Positions 32,601-43,981 of a DNA stretch of 64,000 nt are shown piece by piece; position 1 is the stretch's first letter; every line of letters begins with the position of its first letter. Location of the stretch: NCBI GenBank assembly GCA_001695595.3, contig MBPM02000020.1, positions 558,001 through 622,000 on the forward strand, given 5' to 3'. The stretch comes from Plasmopara viticola. Taxonomy: Eukaryota > Oomycota > Peronosporomycetes > Peronosporales > Peronosporaceae. The position numbers and the translations under genes were made by a program. Under the pieces are notes generated by a model. That model was not told where the DNA came from, ran no database searches, and was given only the letters and a program-made list of their open reading frames with translations.

Positions 32601-35600
32601 TGTGGCTCTCACTTACGTTGAGCAAAACAGCCAAAGCGCATACTAAATAGAATACATACTATATTAAAGAAAGTACTAACAAAATGTCGTTTACGTTTGT
32701 GTGCGCACGGGTTTACGGCAACGACGACGCCGATGAAGTAAATGCTAGAGGCTTATGTACAAAGGCAACGATGGATACACAAGCAAAGACAAATCAATTA
32801 AGTACACCTACTAGTGTAAGACGCTGCACTCTACAAGCCATATGTACGTGACAAATATTTAAAGCAATTTTTAATGGTAGGAGGTTCAACGAGGTCAAAG
32901 CTTCAGGCACGACTCGGTGGCTAGTGAAAGCAATAGACGTGGCAAAGTTTCGAGTGAAGTACGGGAATACGCGAGTATTTTGTCGATTAAAAACCTCAGG
33001 GCTAGGCAGAAACAATTTGACTAGAGCCGAATGCAAGGCTTTTCTTTGGTGATAAAATTGAAGTGGGAACGTAGTTACATTGGTGTCAGTGCCAGTCGAC
33101 ACCATCAAGTCAGAGTAGCTGTGACATATGGTATGCACTGATTGCTATTAAATTGCAGAAGTGTCATAAGCAATTGCGTATTATGCGTAGGTACGAAATT
33201 CTTCACAAATACTAATCGATCTGCTAGCTGTGCATTTACATTTTCTAAAAAAAGGAAATTGTCACGCATGACAATTTAACGAGAGGCTGTCAACCGTTAG
33301 TCAAACGAACCACCACGAAAATCCAAATCAGTGAGCTCATCATTCTATTTTGACTACTTTTCGTGCATTGCCGCATTTTCTTGCGCATATATACATAACA
33401 GTATACTAGTAAGTAGATGGTTTCGCTATCTATTTGTATGTGCCTCGTCGGTACCGTATTTGGCGTATATCCCACGCATACTAGAACTTAGGTTTGGACC
33501 TTCACAAAAACATGGGCCAACAAAACAATTGTGCAACTCAATCATGTCATCTGCAAATTAACGCTGATTTCCGATTAATATTGTTTGAAGACTTAAGCTA
33601 CGTTTAAAATCTTCGGCTATCTTTATAATGCATCATCTCCAGCTGAAGACATCGCGTCCGTACGCATCAGCACTAGACACAAAGCTGCAACACATTTACA
33701 AACATCATAAATGTCTTGCTTTCGGTTCGCCAAATGTATCTTTTCAGATGTTGCTCCTATTTATAACTTTTAGTTCTGCAATATTCCTTGCGTACCCAGC
33801 GACGAAACAGCGAATCTTTGTAACATCGATCACCGCCTTCTCTGACCGTACTACGTTATCGGAATTTCTTTCATGGTATCTACAGCTAAGCATTCTGCGC
33901 TGTGATCACCTCAAACCAGTCTTCCCAAGGCAGGATCACACACATTACTCAAGAATTTACATCAGATAGTATTGGCAGCAACATCAAGAAATAAGACTGT
34001 TAAAAAAAAAATTCTTTCAATACGAACATTGCATCGAAACACATGAGGCGAGTTGTACTCCAAATTTGCTAATTAGAGCTGCATGACAAAATGTTTTTGC
34101 CTCGCCGTCAACAACGGCTACTAGGTTTCAATGGAAGAAATCGACATGTCTCTCTCACCGAGATTGCTGTAGCACACTATTTAAATCAAGTTAAATTACC
34201 GCGATGATATTTGACACACAATGCTTTTACCTGAACGAAGTACTCCGACTAGAAACTCCAGCTTGTCGATTCGTATTTTTTATCAAAGCTTGCTATAAAT
34301 TTAATGATAAAACCGCTTCTATCGTCTTTTTACGAACGTGGGAAAGCAAGGTGAAGCAGTTGAACCAATATTTGATCAATACGATATGTCTCATGTGGAT
34401 ACATGCAACTCCAGTTATGTTAATATTTTTTCTATTCTTACTTCGTAATGTGTTGGGCGCTTTTTCATCAAGATTGCAAAAAATAATTCTTTCGCTCCAC
34501 GAATGAAGCTGCCACTCAATTTTTAAGCTATCAATTTTCAGATTTCGCAGAATGGTAGCCCTACAATACACAAATGTTTTTATCCTCGTAAATATGGTAA
34601 GAGGTTTTTTTATTTATAAGCTTGATGACTGGTATACCATGTCCGTAATACCAATATCAACAATCAGCAGCTGGCAAATGTTAAACCATTAAATTTTTGC
34701 GAAACTACTTGAAAGTATCATCCTGTCGCGCCATCCGTTTCTTCATTGACCATTATCAAGCTCATACACTTTGTCCTTGAGCTCAAATGAACGGCAAATC
34801 CGAGCTCGGGCAGCTGCGCGCTAAGTTCTATCTGTGCCAATTTCCACAGGCGCTGCACTCGTCTTCCTTATTCTTTTTTATCCTGGTCCTCGTTCTCCAA
34901 TACATTCATTGTACTCGATAGAAGGCTATTGAAGTTGCCTTCAACTTCGAGTTCGTCTATTACTAGAGTAGAACAAATCGTATGTCGCCACGTCGTACAA
35001 GACTATGCACATAATGTTTAGCTATTGTGCGAAAAAGTCACGACCTTATAAACAAAGCTTATAAAAAGAAGAAGGACAAGAACGACGACTGCACTTGATC
35101 AGCAACATGTAACAGTTGTGGCGTGTCGGCCACATATTGCCACAATGTACGGCTCATCAGCGTAAGGAGAAGAATTGTTAGATTGAAAATACGTCCTCAA
35201 AGAAGATTCTTAACCTAAAGGTTGAGTTGTGAAGCGACTTAAGCTCGAAGTGACAAGAGCGAGATGATGCAAGTCGGCCTTAATTTCAATTTTTTGTTCA
35301 CCGTCTTTGACAGATTGTGCACATGAATTTGCAGATATCAGGCTTTTCTCTAACACCGGAAACGTTCCAAGTCATGACTGTCCATGAGAAAAGGATATTA
35401 TGTTCGGCATGATGTGGCTTCGTGAGCAAAAAAATCACATTAATTGATCTACGGGGCGCATGACCCCTTGCATTAACACGGAACACTACGCGGAAATTCA
35501 ACTAAACCCGCAGATTCGGTGCCCGTTCCGATGAGCTGCTTATCAACGCAAGGCTCGCATATCTCAGAATCGCGATATTATCAATTACTATCGGCAACGA

Positions 35601-36079
35601 GGCCACCGATACCGTCAAGGAATGACGTAGCTAATGTTTTCTCACCAGTTTCTAAAATGTTGCGTCACGACAGAGACACTAAAGCTGTCTTCATCATCAC
35701 CCCGCATGACTCTGAAAAGACTTGACGCTTCAAGATTCGAATATATGAATAACTTAAGTATAATCCGACGTATGAAGCGCTACGCAAGTATGTTGACTCA
35801 ATACTTCGTGAGGAATTTCAAGTACGGGAAGGTATTGAGCACGAAATTTGCTCAAGCCTGGAATCAAGCCGATATCCGTCAAACAATTGCGTCAGAGTCC
35901 CGAACAGCGCAGGACAATCCAAGAATGGACCAAATAGATAATTCAATCAGGCATTGTTTGACCAAGTACGTCTGCCTTTTTGGGACCAAACGTCTCAAAT
36001 TTTTCGATCGGGGAGTTTGTTTTAAAAAGAGATGGAGCTAGAGCATCCGGCTGCTATTTACGATTCAGAAGTTGAAGCC
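32601..36079. other. Intergenic, possible decayed repeat DNA
   Basis: No gene recognised. The part from about 34700 onward may hold decayed gag or early pol sequence of the gypsy relic that follows, but I could not name a domain in it. Confidence 0.4.
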
Positions 36080-37520
36080 AGTTGATTTGAATTACCCCGT
36101 TCGCGAGCAAGAGCAACTTGCAACTATGCATGCGCTTAAAGTATGGCGTGTGTATCTTCTCGATCAACTATTCACGGGCAAAAGATATCAAAAATTATTG
36201 GGATCGTCCTGACGCAGATGACTACAATTTGAAAAATAGTTCGATGGTTCAATGAGCTTGCTGGAATTCATTCTTTGATAAAGTGGACTTCCGGCGAAGC
36301 AGAAAGCGTTGCTCATGAACTACGAATTTCGAGAGTAAAGCTGCCCAATAAACATGCAAGAGCTACTGGAAGTGACTAAGAACAGCAACATTGTGGCAAC
36401 AATCAGGACGAACATGGTTACAGTTGTGCAATCGCAAAGCCAATGTATGCGTGAAATAGAGACCTGCAGTATATCATCAGAAGCTCAAAAAGAGTCGATG
36501 TGCCAAAGTACTCATTGGAAAAGTATCCTTTGTAAAACCGAGCAGACGAAGATCGGGCTCTACGACTTTATATCCCGTTGGCGAAGATCTGAAGAAGTGC
36601 GTCATTTCGGCCACCCAGAATTTTGAAAATCTTTCTAGTCATACATTAGAGTCTACTATTGGTCAAAAATGACAAAGTACATCTAGCGCTATGTCAACGT
36701 GTCGGCGCAACCACGCTCGACAGACTATACCGCCAAGCAATTTTCAGTCTCTGGATGCTTCAAGAGGCAGATGGGTCGACATTTCAATGGACTTCAACGT
36801 GTCTTTACCAAAGTCGAAAGTGGTTAAAATGCAGTCATGGCTATTGTTAGTCGCTTAACAAAAGAGGGTCATGTTCTTCGCTACAAACGCAATGGACGCT
36901 ACCGCAGAAATCGCTAAGGTCTTCAAAGTAAATATATGAAGGACCATGGATACCAAATACCATTGTGTGCGACCGAGACACCAAATTTACATCTGCAAGC
37001 AATCGTTTCTGTTGTGGTAACACAACACAATTCCGCTTTGGCTTTTAGGCCACAAAAGGATGGACAAACGAAAAGAAATAACTTTTTTCTCGGAAATCTG
37101 TCGTCTATCTAACACAGAATGATTGGGATTTGTTTTGCACACGGCTGGGGTAGCCTATTATTGGCGCGTTTACTCTGCTATTGGATCGGAGCCGATCAGA
37201 ACTATGTTTTTTATATGCCGGATAATGTGGCATCCGATTCAGAGGTCACTAGTTAGCACAATCAATTCGCACAGGGCGAAATGATGAAAGCACAAGATCA
37301 AAAAAAGTACTATAATGACATGAATAGACTTGTCTAGGAATTTATTTGGCAATATGGTGCTTTTGGACGGCAACAATGCGGATGTCCGTAAAAAAAGGTT
37401 TTCCTCCGTCAAAGAGACTCGCGCAAATAAACATTGCATCATGGGGAAAGCTCAACGAAATAATTTAAGCTGCATTCAGTGTTCCACGCTTCATTGTTGA
37501 TGTCGTATCGAAAGGATACC
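36080..37520 (+). mobile_element. Ty3/gypsy retrotransposon relic (RNase H and integrase fragments)
   Basis: At about 36085-36180 the sequence encodes DLNYPVREQEQLATMHALK followed by VWRVYLLDQLF, matching the RNase H start of gypsy pol (NYP..E.E.LA...AL..WR.YL). At about 36770-36830, DISMDFNVSLPKSK matches the integrase core start, with further out-of-frame pieces to about 37010 resembling the R(L)TK and D(R/E)T regions. At about 37474-37515, HSVFHASLLMSYRKDT matches the pol C-terminus (HPVFHVSLLKPY). Order and strand agree, but multiple stops and frameshifts show it is long dead. Reverse transcriptase and LTRs were not recognised. Confidence 0.7.
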
Positions 37521-40500
37521 AAGCGTCGGCAGAAGGTAAGGTCATATGGCCGATAGCTCCGATGAAAAACTCGTTTATGCCGTATTTTGGACATTGAAAT
37601 TGAAAGAGACACCTACTGTTCAAAATTTGTTGGCGCGGTGAAACCAAGAAGGAATCCACATAGAAGTCCGTAGAGAATCCAAAGCAGCTTTTCAGACTCA
37701 TCGACCTCTATTGTGAATTTAACAAGATGAGCCTTATCTTTCAAAGTAGGCATCTTCTTGAAAGAAGATGCGACGAAATTGTCGTCACAGGTAGGTTTGT
37801 CGTTAACGGCTTTTACGCCGTTTAACAACAATATTTAGAAAATACATATGCATTAGTATTATTCATAGAAAGAGACAATTATACCAGACAAAAATTACAA
37901 AAGTCTCACAATCATTGGGGACTAAGAGACCTTAATGGCTGGAAATAATCCAGGATGTGCAAAAAGCCAGATGGAGCAAAAAAGAACCATAGCCTTCAAA
38001 ATGGTAGCAGTAGATGGCTGAGAGCCATCAATTAGGCTGTAGGAAGATAAGTCTTTGTCAGAGCACTTTATAAATATATCACATCTCAATTTGCTTTAAG
38101 CAGCTAACACTTCTCCTCCTTTACCGAATCCGCCCCGCTCGCTACCCAAGCCTCGTACGACGCCCGATGTCCAATAAGCTTCATCCGCGAATGTGTTACA
38201 TTAATTTTATTACTTAAATCCACATTGTTTGTACCACTTCATGTCACAACGAGTCTAAAAATAATGCATTTACTTCTTCGCTATCGCATAGAACATGGCT
38301 TTGCCCTAAGTATTGTATAAACTCGCCTTAGTAAAAAAAAGGTTTTGCGTGCGGTGTTTGAGTTCCGAAGGTGGCACCGTCAACACCAACGCTTACCTTC
38401 TTTCCTGGACGTCTTGTTTTTCTTCAACTTCGCTCTATTTGTTCTTCAGCTTGCTGCTTATCGCTTGCTTTGGGTGATTATATACGTCTCCCGAATCCTG
38501 TTTCTTACATGTGTACTTACTGCGCGACTCGACATGACTCAAATATGTCCATCCTTATCGTTTTCCAACAACGCGCAGTCAATAACATCTCGCAAAAGAC
38601 TGTATTGCGTCAAGTAAAACAAAAAAGGTGACGACCGAAGACTTTTGTTGATGCTAGCAAAACGTATACTGGTGTTGGTTTTTCCAGCACTAGCCAATGC
38701 TATTTTTAAATAGGTCGGACGGAGGCTTTGCGAATTTCAAATTGGATACACCATATTCGTGTAATCAGCTATCTAGGCCTTGTCACTGTCTCAGATCATT
38801 CAAAAATGCGGTGTAGGCCAAGTCAAGACGGCTTTTACTGCTTCAGGGCATGCTTGAATTACATGGCTCCTTACAAAGCAGCCGAGGAATCTAATCTTCT
38901 TTGCCGCAAAAAAGATCTGTACATTTCGTAATCGAGTATATTGTTCCTCATGACCTAGAAACCAACTTAAATATATCTCCTAAACCGACCGATCTCCTTT
39001 ACAGCGGATACGGACGAATGAAACTGTCAAAGTATGTCTATTGTAAGTCTGTGATAGTCGAAGCAATTGTGTCACAAAGCGGCTCCATACCCTCAAGGCT
39101 TTTGATAGCCCTTTTGGCATAACTGATTACTCCGGTAGGCATACTAACCGCCGTAAAGGGTACATATGACCCCCTCGTCTGGTTTAAGAAGTAGCCATCT
39201 TGGACTGCACCACGCACCCCTCGTCGTATTTTTAATTAGTATCTGTGCAGGTAGTTTAGCTCATCAATAAAATTACTATCGTTAATCTTCCAGACACAAA
39301 AGCTTGCTGCCATGTGCAGAGCAATATAATCACTAATTATCGCTGTTTTTGTTTCGACGAAGAAGGCTTAGATGAATAACCTGGCAGTGGCTATTGCTTG
39401 CTCATGCGATGCTTAACGTTTCACTCGTGTGTGCGGTGTAAGATCTGATGGTGAGCCTTTAAACATTTTATTTTAGCACCACTACACTGAAGATAACGGA
39501 CATTGCGTGATTTCACAATTTTGCGTATCAAAGGCTAATTTTAAAGCTAAACAAGACATCTCACTTTAAAAGATAGGATGTATTTATTTCCTCATGAGAA
39601 TTTTATAACGCAAAAAGCACAACATTGAGAGGTTCATGACTTTTAGTCTTAAGTTGCTTGACCTTTTTTAGATCTAGTAGATCTGACACTTCTGTTAACC
39701 TAATCGATAAGGGTGCGCATGTCGTGCACAATGACTAGCTGAAGTGTCGACTACCCTGTGGATAACTTTTTCTGTCAACTGAGGGATTTTTTATGATACA
39801 CAAGGTCGATTTCGTATCACATTCCTCTTTTTTTAAACGAAGCTTTGTCACTTTGTCTTGGTGTTACTTTGCCTATCACTTGTGATTACGTGTTTAGTAA
39901 TTTGTTTTTGCGGACCTCCGTCTCAGGACGTTGTTACCGGTGCTCCCATCTGCGACATTCTGTTTCCCTGTTTCTTGCGACTCTATGCTACTGACTTGTG
40001 GGTTTATGCAGCTCACATTTAAAATCTGACTTTAGTGCCTTCAGCAGCCGTGGTCCGAGAAAGGTATGACTGCTAAGGTTTAAGAACGTCGTCATCTCTT
40101 GAATCGGGGAGCTATTAGTACTTTCGATACCTTCCATACATATTTAAGCCTTTTATCATTAAAGAAACGTACGATTCAATGCGTAACATGACTAAATAAA
40201 GCCCCATTGCACGCATTTTGGCGGCCATCACCCCCACCGATTGATCATGGGCAGACGTTTTCTGACGGCATGCCCAATACTGCCCACGTCAAGGACAACA
40301 AATTAATTACTTTGTGCTATCGAAATGTTGATTTCGCAGCCAGATCTATTTTTTGTCGAGAAATGTAGTCAAAACTAATTTTATTAGTCGTTGTCGCTCT
40401 CTCTCACCGTATCAGTCAACAATTGCCGGTGCGTGCAATATTTCGACGCGCCAGAGTCATCCAAATATTCTGTTAACTCGCTCACATGCGCGTACAGCCA

Positions 40501-41403
40501 CTAGTCCACCGCTACTTGTTCCTTACTCAAGAGCTGTAAAGGTCTCAGAAGTCCCCATTGTGTGTATTAATCACACAAACGTCCTGGAATTTTAGTTGAA
40601 GTATTAGGAAGCAACACATCCCTAGCATTGAAAGTGTGTCTTCTGATAGCGAACTTCAGATATCTTTGGCGAGACAAAAATATTAATTTTATGGGATGCA
40701 CCGATTGTGTGCTCTTGTTTGCCACAGTAAAAGCAGAGAATAACACAAAAGTCCATTGGGACTGGACTCCAGTCAGCGGGTCGTCGGACACGAATACTTT
40801 GACCATTATATAATGAGAGCTTGCCAGTCCCCAGGAGTATACGCGGCTGAGATCCCTCTTAAAAGCAATTTGATACATTTCCTTTACCGTTGTGACCTAA
40901 TTAAGTACTCACGTGTGTATAGGATTGACTGCGATGATTGACAGGTCAAAGCATACTTTGCATTGATGAAGTGCGCTGAAATGAATACTGTCTTCCGGGA
41001 AGCGGTCTCATAGGATTGACAGATGCAAAAATTGCAGGTTAGGGTCTAATCTATTTCGTACGATATTACCCACCTACAACCCTTTATAAGCACGTACATT
41101 CGATTCTGCAGAAATATTTCCGTTTTCGTAATCTATTATATACCTCATTATACATTGTTATTACCTGGTATAAATACCGGAAGGATTACCAATCTTTACG
41201 GGAAGCCAGAGTTTACCACGAAAGCTCGAATCTATGTACTGGCCCGCAACACAGCTTTATTTAAAAGAAGCGTAAGTTTATTCAGCTCTATTTTTTTTAA
41301 TCGTCAGCGACTTTAAGTCTGCTAATGACCTGGTGCAATTGTTACACTTAGAAATAGGAGCTAAGGTGTATTATTTATTCCTACAGGACCATATAATATA
41401 CAA
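37521..41403. other. Intergenic, no gene recognised
   Basis: Nearly 4 kb between the gypsy relic and the MULE. A - strand hydrophobic frame at 37465-37831 overlaps the relic and is considered chance. Nothing else rises above background. The rest is AT-rich. Confidence 0.45.
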
Positions 41404-41411
41404 TATCCTAA

Positions 41412-41534
41412 GAAAATCGTTAGAATTTCCTCAGTTTTTGGTAAAAATCCCTCACTTTGGGCTGGAGGGAGTCTCCACTGCTAATGCGAGGCTCTCATTG
41501 GCTCTCGCTACGAAATACGGAAAACCGTTATCGA
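41412..41534 (+). repeat. MULE left terminal inverted repeat
   Basis: Begins GAAAATCGTTAG and pairs with 43719-43831. Relative to the right end it has a small insertion before TCTCCACTGC. Confidence 0.8.
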
Positions 41535-42196
41535 ATCACCACATGGATTTACACGTTAGATAGTTTTGCGCGTAGCAAAACTGCGCGCCGACATCCTGTC
41601 GCTCGTCGAAACACATACAGAGCATCAAGTCAATGAAACTGCAATTCGCAAAACAACCTTTTCCGCAACACCGCCCATTTACTTTACACGCACTCTACTC
41701 AACACTGATCCTCAGCATATCTCTCGCACCTTTTCAAAAGCTTTCCTGCAGCACCTTGAAAGAAGCCAAGACTGCCATCGATATCCATGCATGTGCGCAA
41801 GGTTATGCTGTTTGCGTTCTATATGAAAGTTAGAAACCGAAAAGATGGCACAGCCAAAGGTCAGACACTGCAATGCTCGCAGGCTGGCATTCCTCCAAGC
41901 ACCTCAACAACTCGCAACAATTCCAGTCGGAAGACCAACTATTTTTTCCGCGTGTCAATTCACCTTAAAGAGGCAACAGTCTGAACAGTTGTAGTTGACT
42001 TCCCAGACCACAACCACGAAACTTTTGCGCACCCGTCAGCACACCCCAAGGGCAGAACCTTAACAAGTACAGAACCAGCAAATGTTCTTTCTCTTAGTCA
42101 AGCAGGAATTCCACCCAGCTGTATACTGACCGCACCACAGCAGCAGAACGAGAACATGTTTGCCATTCCGCAGGATATAAGCAACTTGCGCCGCAC

Positions 42197-43678
42197 CCAC
42201 AGGCAGGGCGTACCCCCTTACAAACTCTGTTAGACGGCCTGGCGAACACTTTAGAAGCGATTTATTACGTGCGACAGCATCCTGAGACGCAGCAACTGTC
42301 TCACCTTTTCATTGTGTCTCCTTCTGCGAGGCAAATTTGCCAAGAAAACAGTCGCGGCAAAATTTGGCTTATTGATGCAACATACAAAACAAATCGCTAT
42401 GGGCTTCTTTTGTTGCATGTAATTGGAATTACAGCAACGATGTCGACTTTTACCTTTTGTTACTACCTCATGCACAATGAGACAAGTGCAGACTATCGAT
42501 GGGCGATGATCAAACTCAGCGAGGTATTTCAGGACTGCAACATCAACTTTCATCAGCAGAAAATCACGTTTGTTACCGGCCGGGATCTTTCATTGATGAC
42601 TGCGATATCCGAAATATTCCCAATGGCAAGCCCATTGCTCTGCCGGTGGCATATCAACAAGAATATCTTGGCAGAACATAGGTCATCTTTCAGCTCACAA
42701 GAATTATTTGAAAAGTTCATCAATGCATGAAATATGCTCGTAAGCTCGCCCTCCAGTCTGAGCTATGCAACAAATCTTGCAGAGATGCGGGCTTCAGTCC
42801 CAGAGCATGAGATGAGCTATCTGGAATCAACATGGCTAGTCCATAAGGATAAATTTGTTGATGCATGGATCAACAACATTCTTCACGTTGGCAGTACTAC
42901 AACGTTCCGAGTGGAGAGTGCACATGCCGCCCTAAGAAAATGGAATGGAATATCAATGGTTAGTAGTGCGTGTGCTTTTAAGGCAAGGGCCAAAGTTTTA
43001 TACTGAATAAATTTGTGTCTCTCAGGTAATCTCTTGTCAGTAGATATGGCCATAAAATTGCATGCGACCGCCAACTAACCATTAATTGTTCGAAAAAAAA
43101 ACGCCAAGGACCGTGCTGTCAGCAATCTACGACTCAGGCCAATGTTTACAGCATTGGTGGGGAAAATTTCAGTGGCAGGTTTACGAGCCGCTCATGCACA
43201 ATATGAATGGCGCATGGCCGCGACAGATTGTTTTGGTCTCAAAAGAACAACAATGGGATATCCTTGCTCCCATGATTTTCGAATGTGTGGAAATCGCCCC
43301 CTCGATGTTGCTGACTTTGATACACATTGGTGGTTAGGATCACCAATGGGCAGCAATGTCATGGCAGAAATTATTCCGATGGCAAACATTTTCAAAAGGA
43401 TTGACGAGACTTATGGAGGCGAATCGTCGACTTATCGTCGACAAGGAATTCACCAATATCTGAATGCACTTCCATCAGAGTTGGATGTCTCTGATCCCGC
43501 TCCTGTGCAAGCGCGTGGCAGACCATCAAGATCGACAACAAGGCTGCCCTCAGAGTTTGAGCATGTATTAGCTCAAACTACAGTGGAACAGCTGCAAAGA
43601 AGAAAATGTAGGCTATTTCATGGTGTAGGACATAACGCGCGTAGATGTAGAACGCCAATTTCGAACAGAGTCTTGTAA
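42197..43678 (+). pseudogene. MULE transposase, disrupted
   Basis: The frame from about 42197 encodes LIDATYKTNRYGLLLLHVIG, which holds the first catalytic Asp of the MULE transposase domain. It continues with VTGRDLSLMTAISEIFP, holding the second Asp, and LCRWHINKNIL. An in-frame TGA at 42728-42730 interrupts the reading (the same frame resumes at once). VESAHAALRKW, the region with the catalytic Glu, follows. After about 43003 the frame is lost. It is regained from about 43142 with MGYPCSHDFRMCG (the zinc-binding, SWIM-like C-terminal region) and CRLFHGVGHNARRC. The protein cannot be made as it stands. Matching termini suggest it could still be mobilised by a related transposase. Confidence 0.8.
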
Positions 43679-43718
43679 ACCATGAGTGTGGGCAGCGCAT
43701 TCATGACGGTTAGGTTGG

Positions 43719-43831
43719 GGTTAATAGCGGTTTCCGAACTTCGTAGCGAGAGCCAATGAGAGCCTCGCATTAGCAGTGGAGACCCAAAGTAAGGGATTTT
43801 TACCAAAATTGAGGGGTTTTTAACGATTCCC
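43719..43831 (-). repeat. MULE right terminal inverted repeat
   Basis: The reverse complement begins GGGAATCGTTA and matches the left end at 41412-41534. Confidence 0.8.
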
Positions 43832-43981
43832 TATACTAATTATTCTGCTTAATCGACGTGACGCCGATTTACGGCTTTTTACGTCAACAATTTTGTTTTA
43901 AATTACAGAAGGGCATTCTTGTAAGTTCCCTGATTGAAATATTTTATATACAATTTAAAATCAACAAAAGTCGACTCTTCG

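Larger units (their letters stand above)
41404..43839 (+). mobile_element. Mutator-like (MULE) DNA transposon with terminal inverted repeats
   Basis: The inverted termini match over about 110-120 bp: 41412-41534 and, reversed, 43719-43831. Both include TGGTAAAAATCCCT, TCCACTGCTAATGCGAGGCT and CTCATTGGCTCTCGCTACGA. The flanks carry a near-duplication, TATCCTAA (41404-41411) versus TATACTAA (43832-43839), in keeping with the 8-11 bp duplications of MULEs. A transposase remnant lies between them. The right end sits about 150 bp upstream of the MyTH4-FERM start codon. Confidence 0.85.

Noticed and set aside
35634..36041. A 135-codon + strand frame upstream of the gypsy RNase H fragment
   Set aside because: No recognisable gag, protease or reverse transcriptase motif; it may be decayed retrotransposon DNA, but this cannot be supported.
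37465..37831. Two - strand hydrophobic frames that look like membrane-protein pieces
   Set aside because: They overlap the tail of the gypsy relic on the other strand, lack a family match and have no supporting splice sites.
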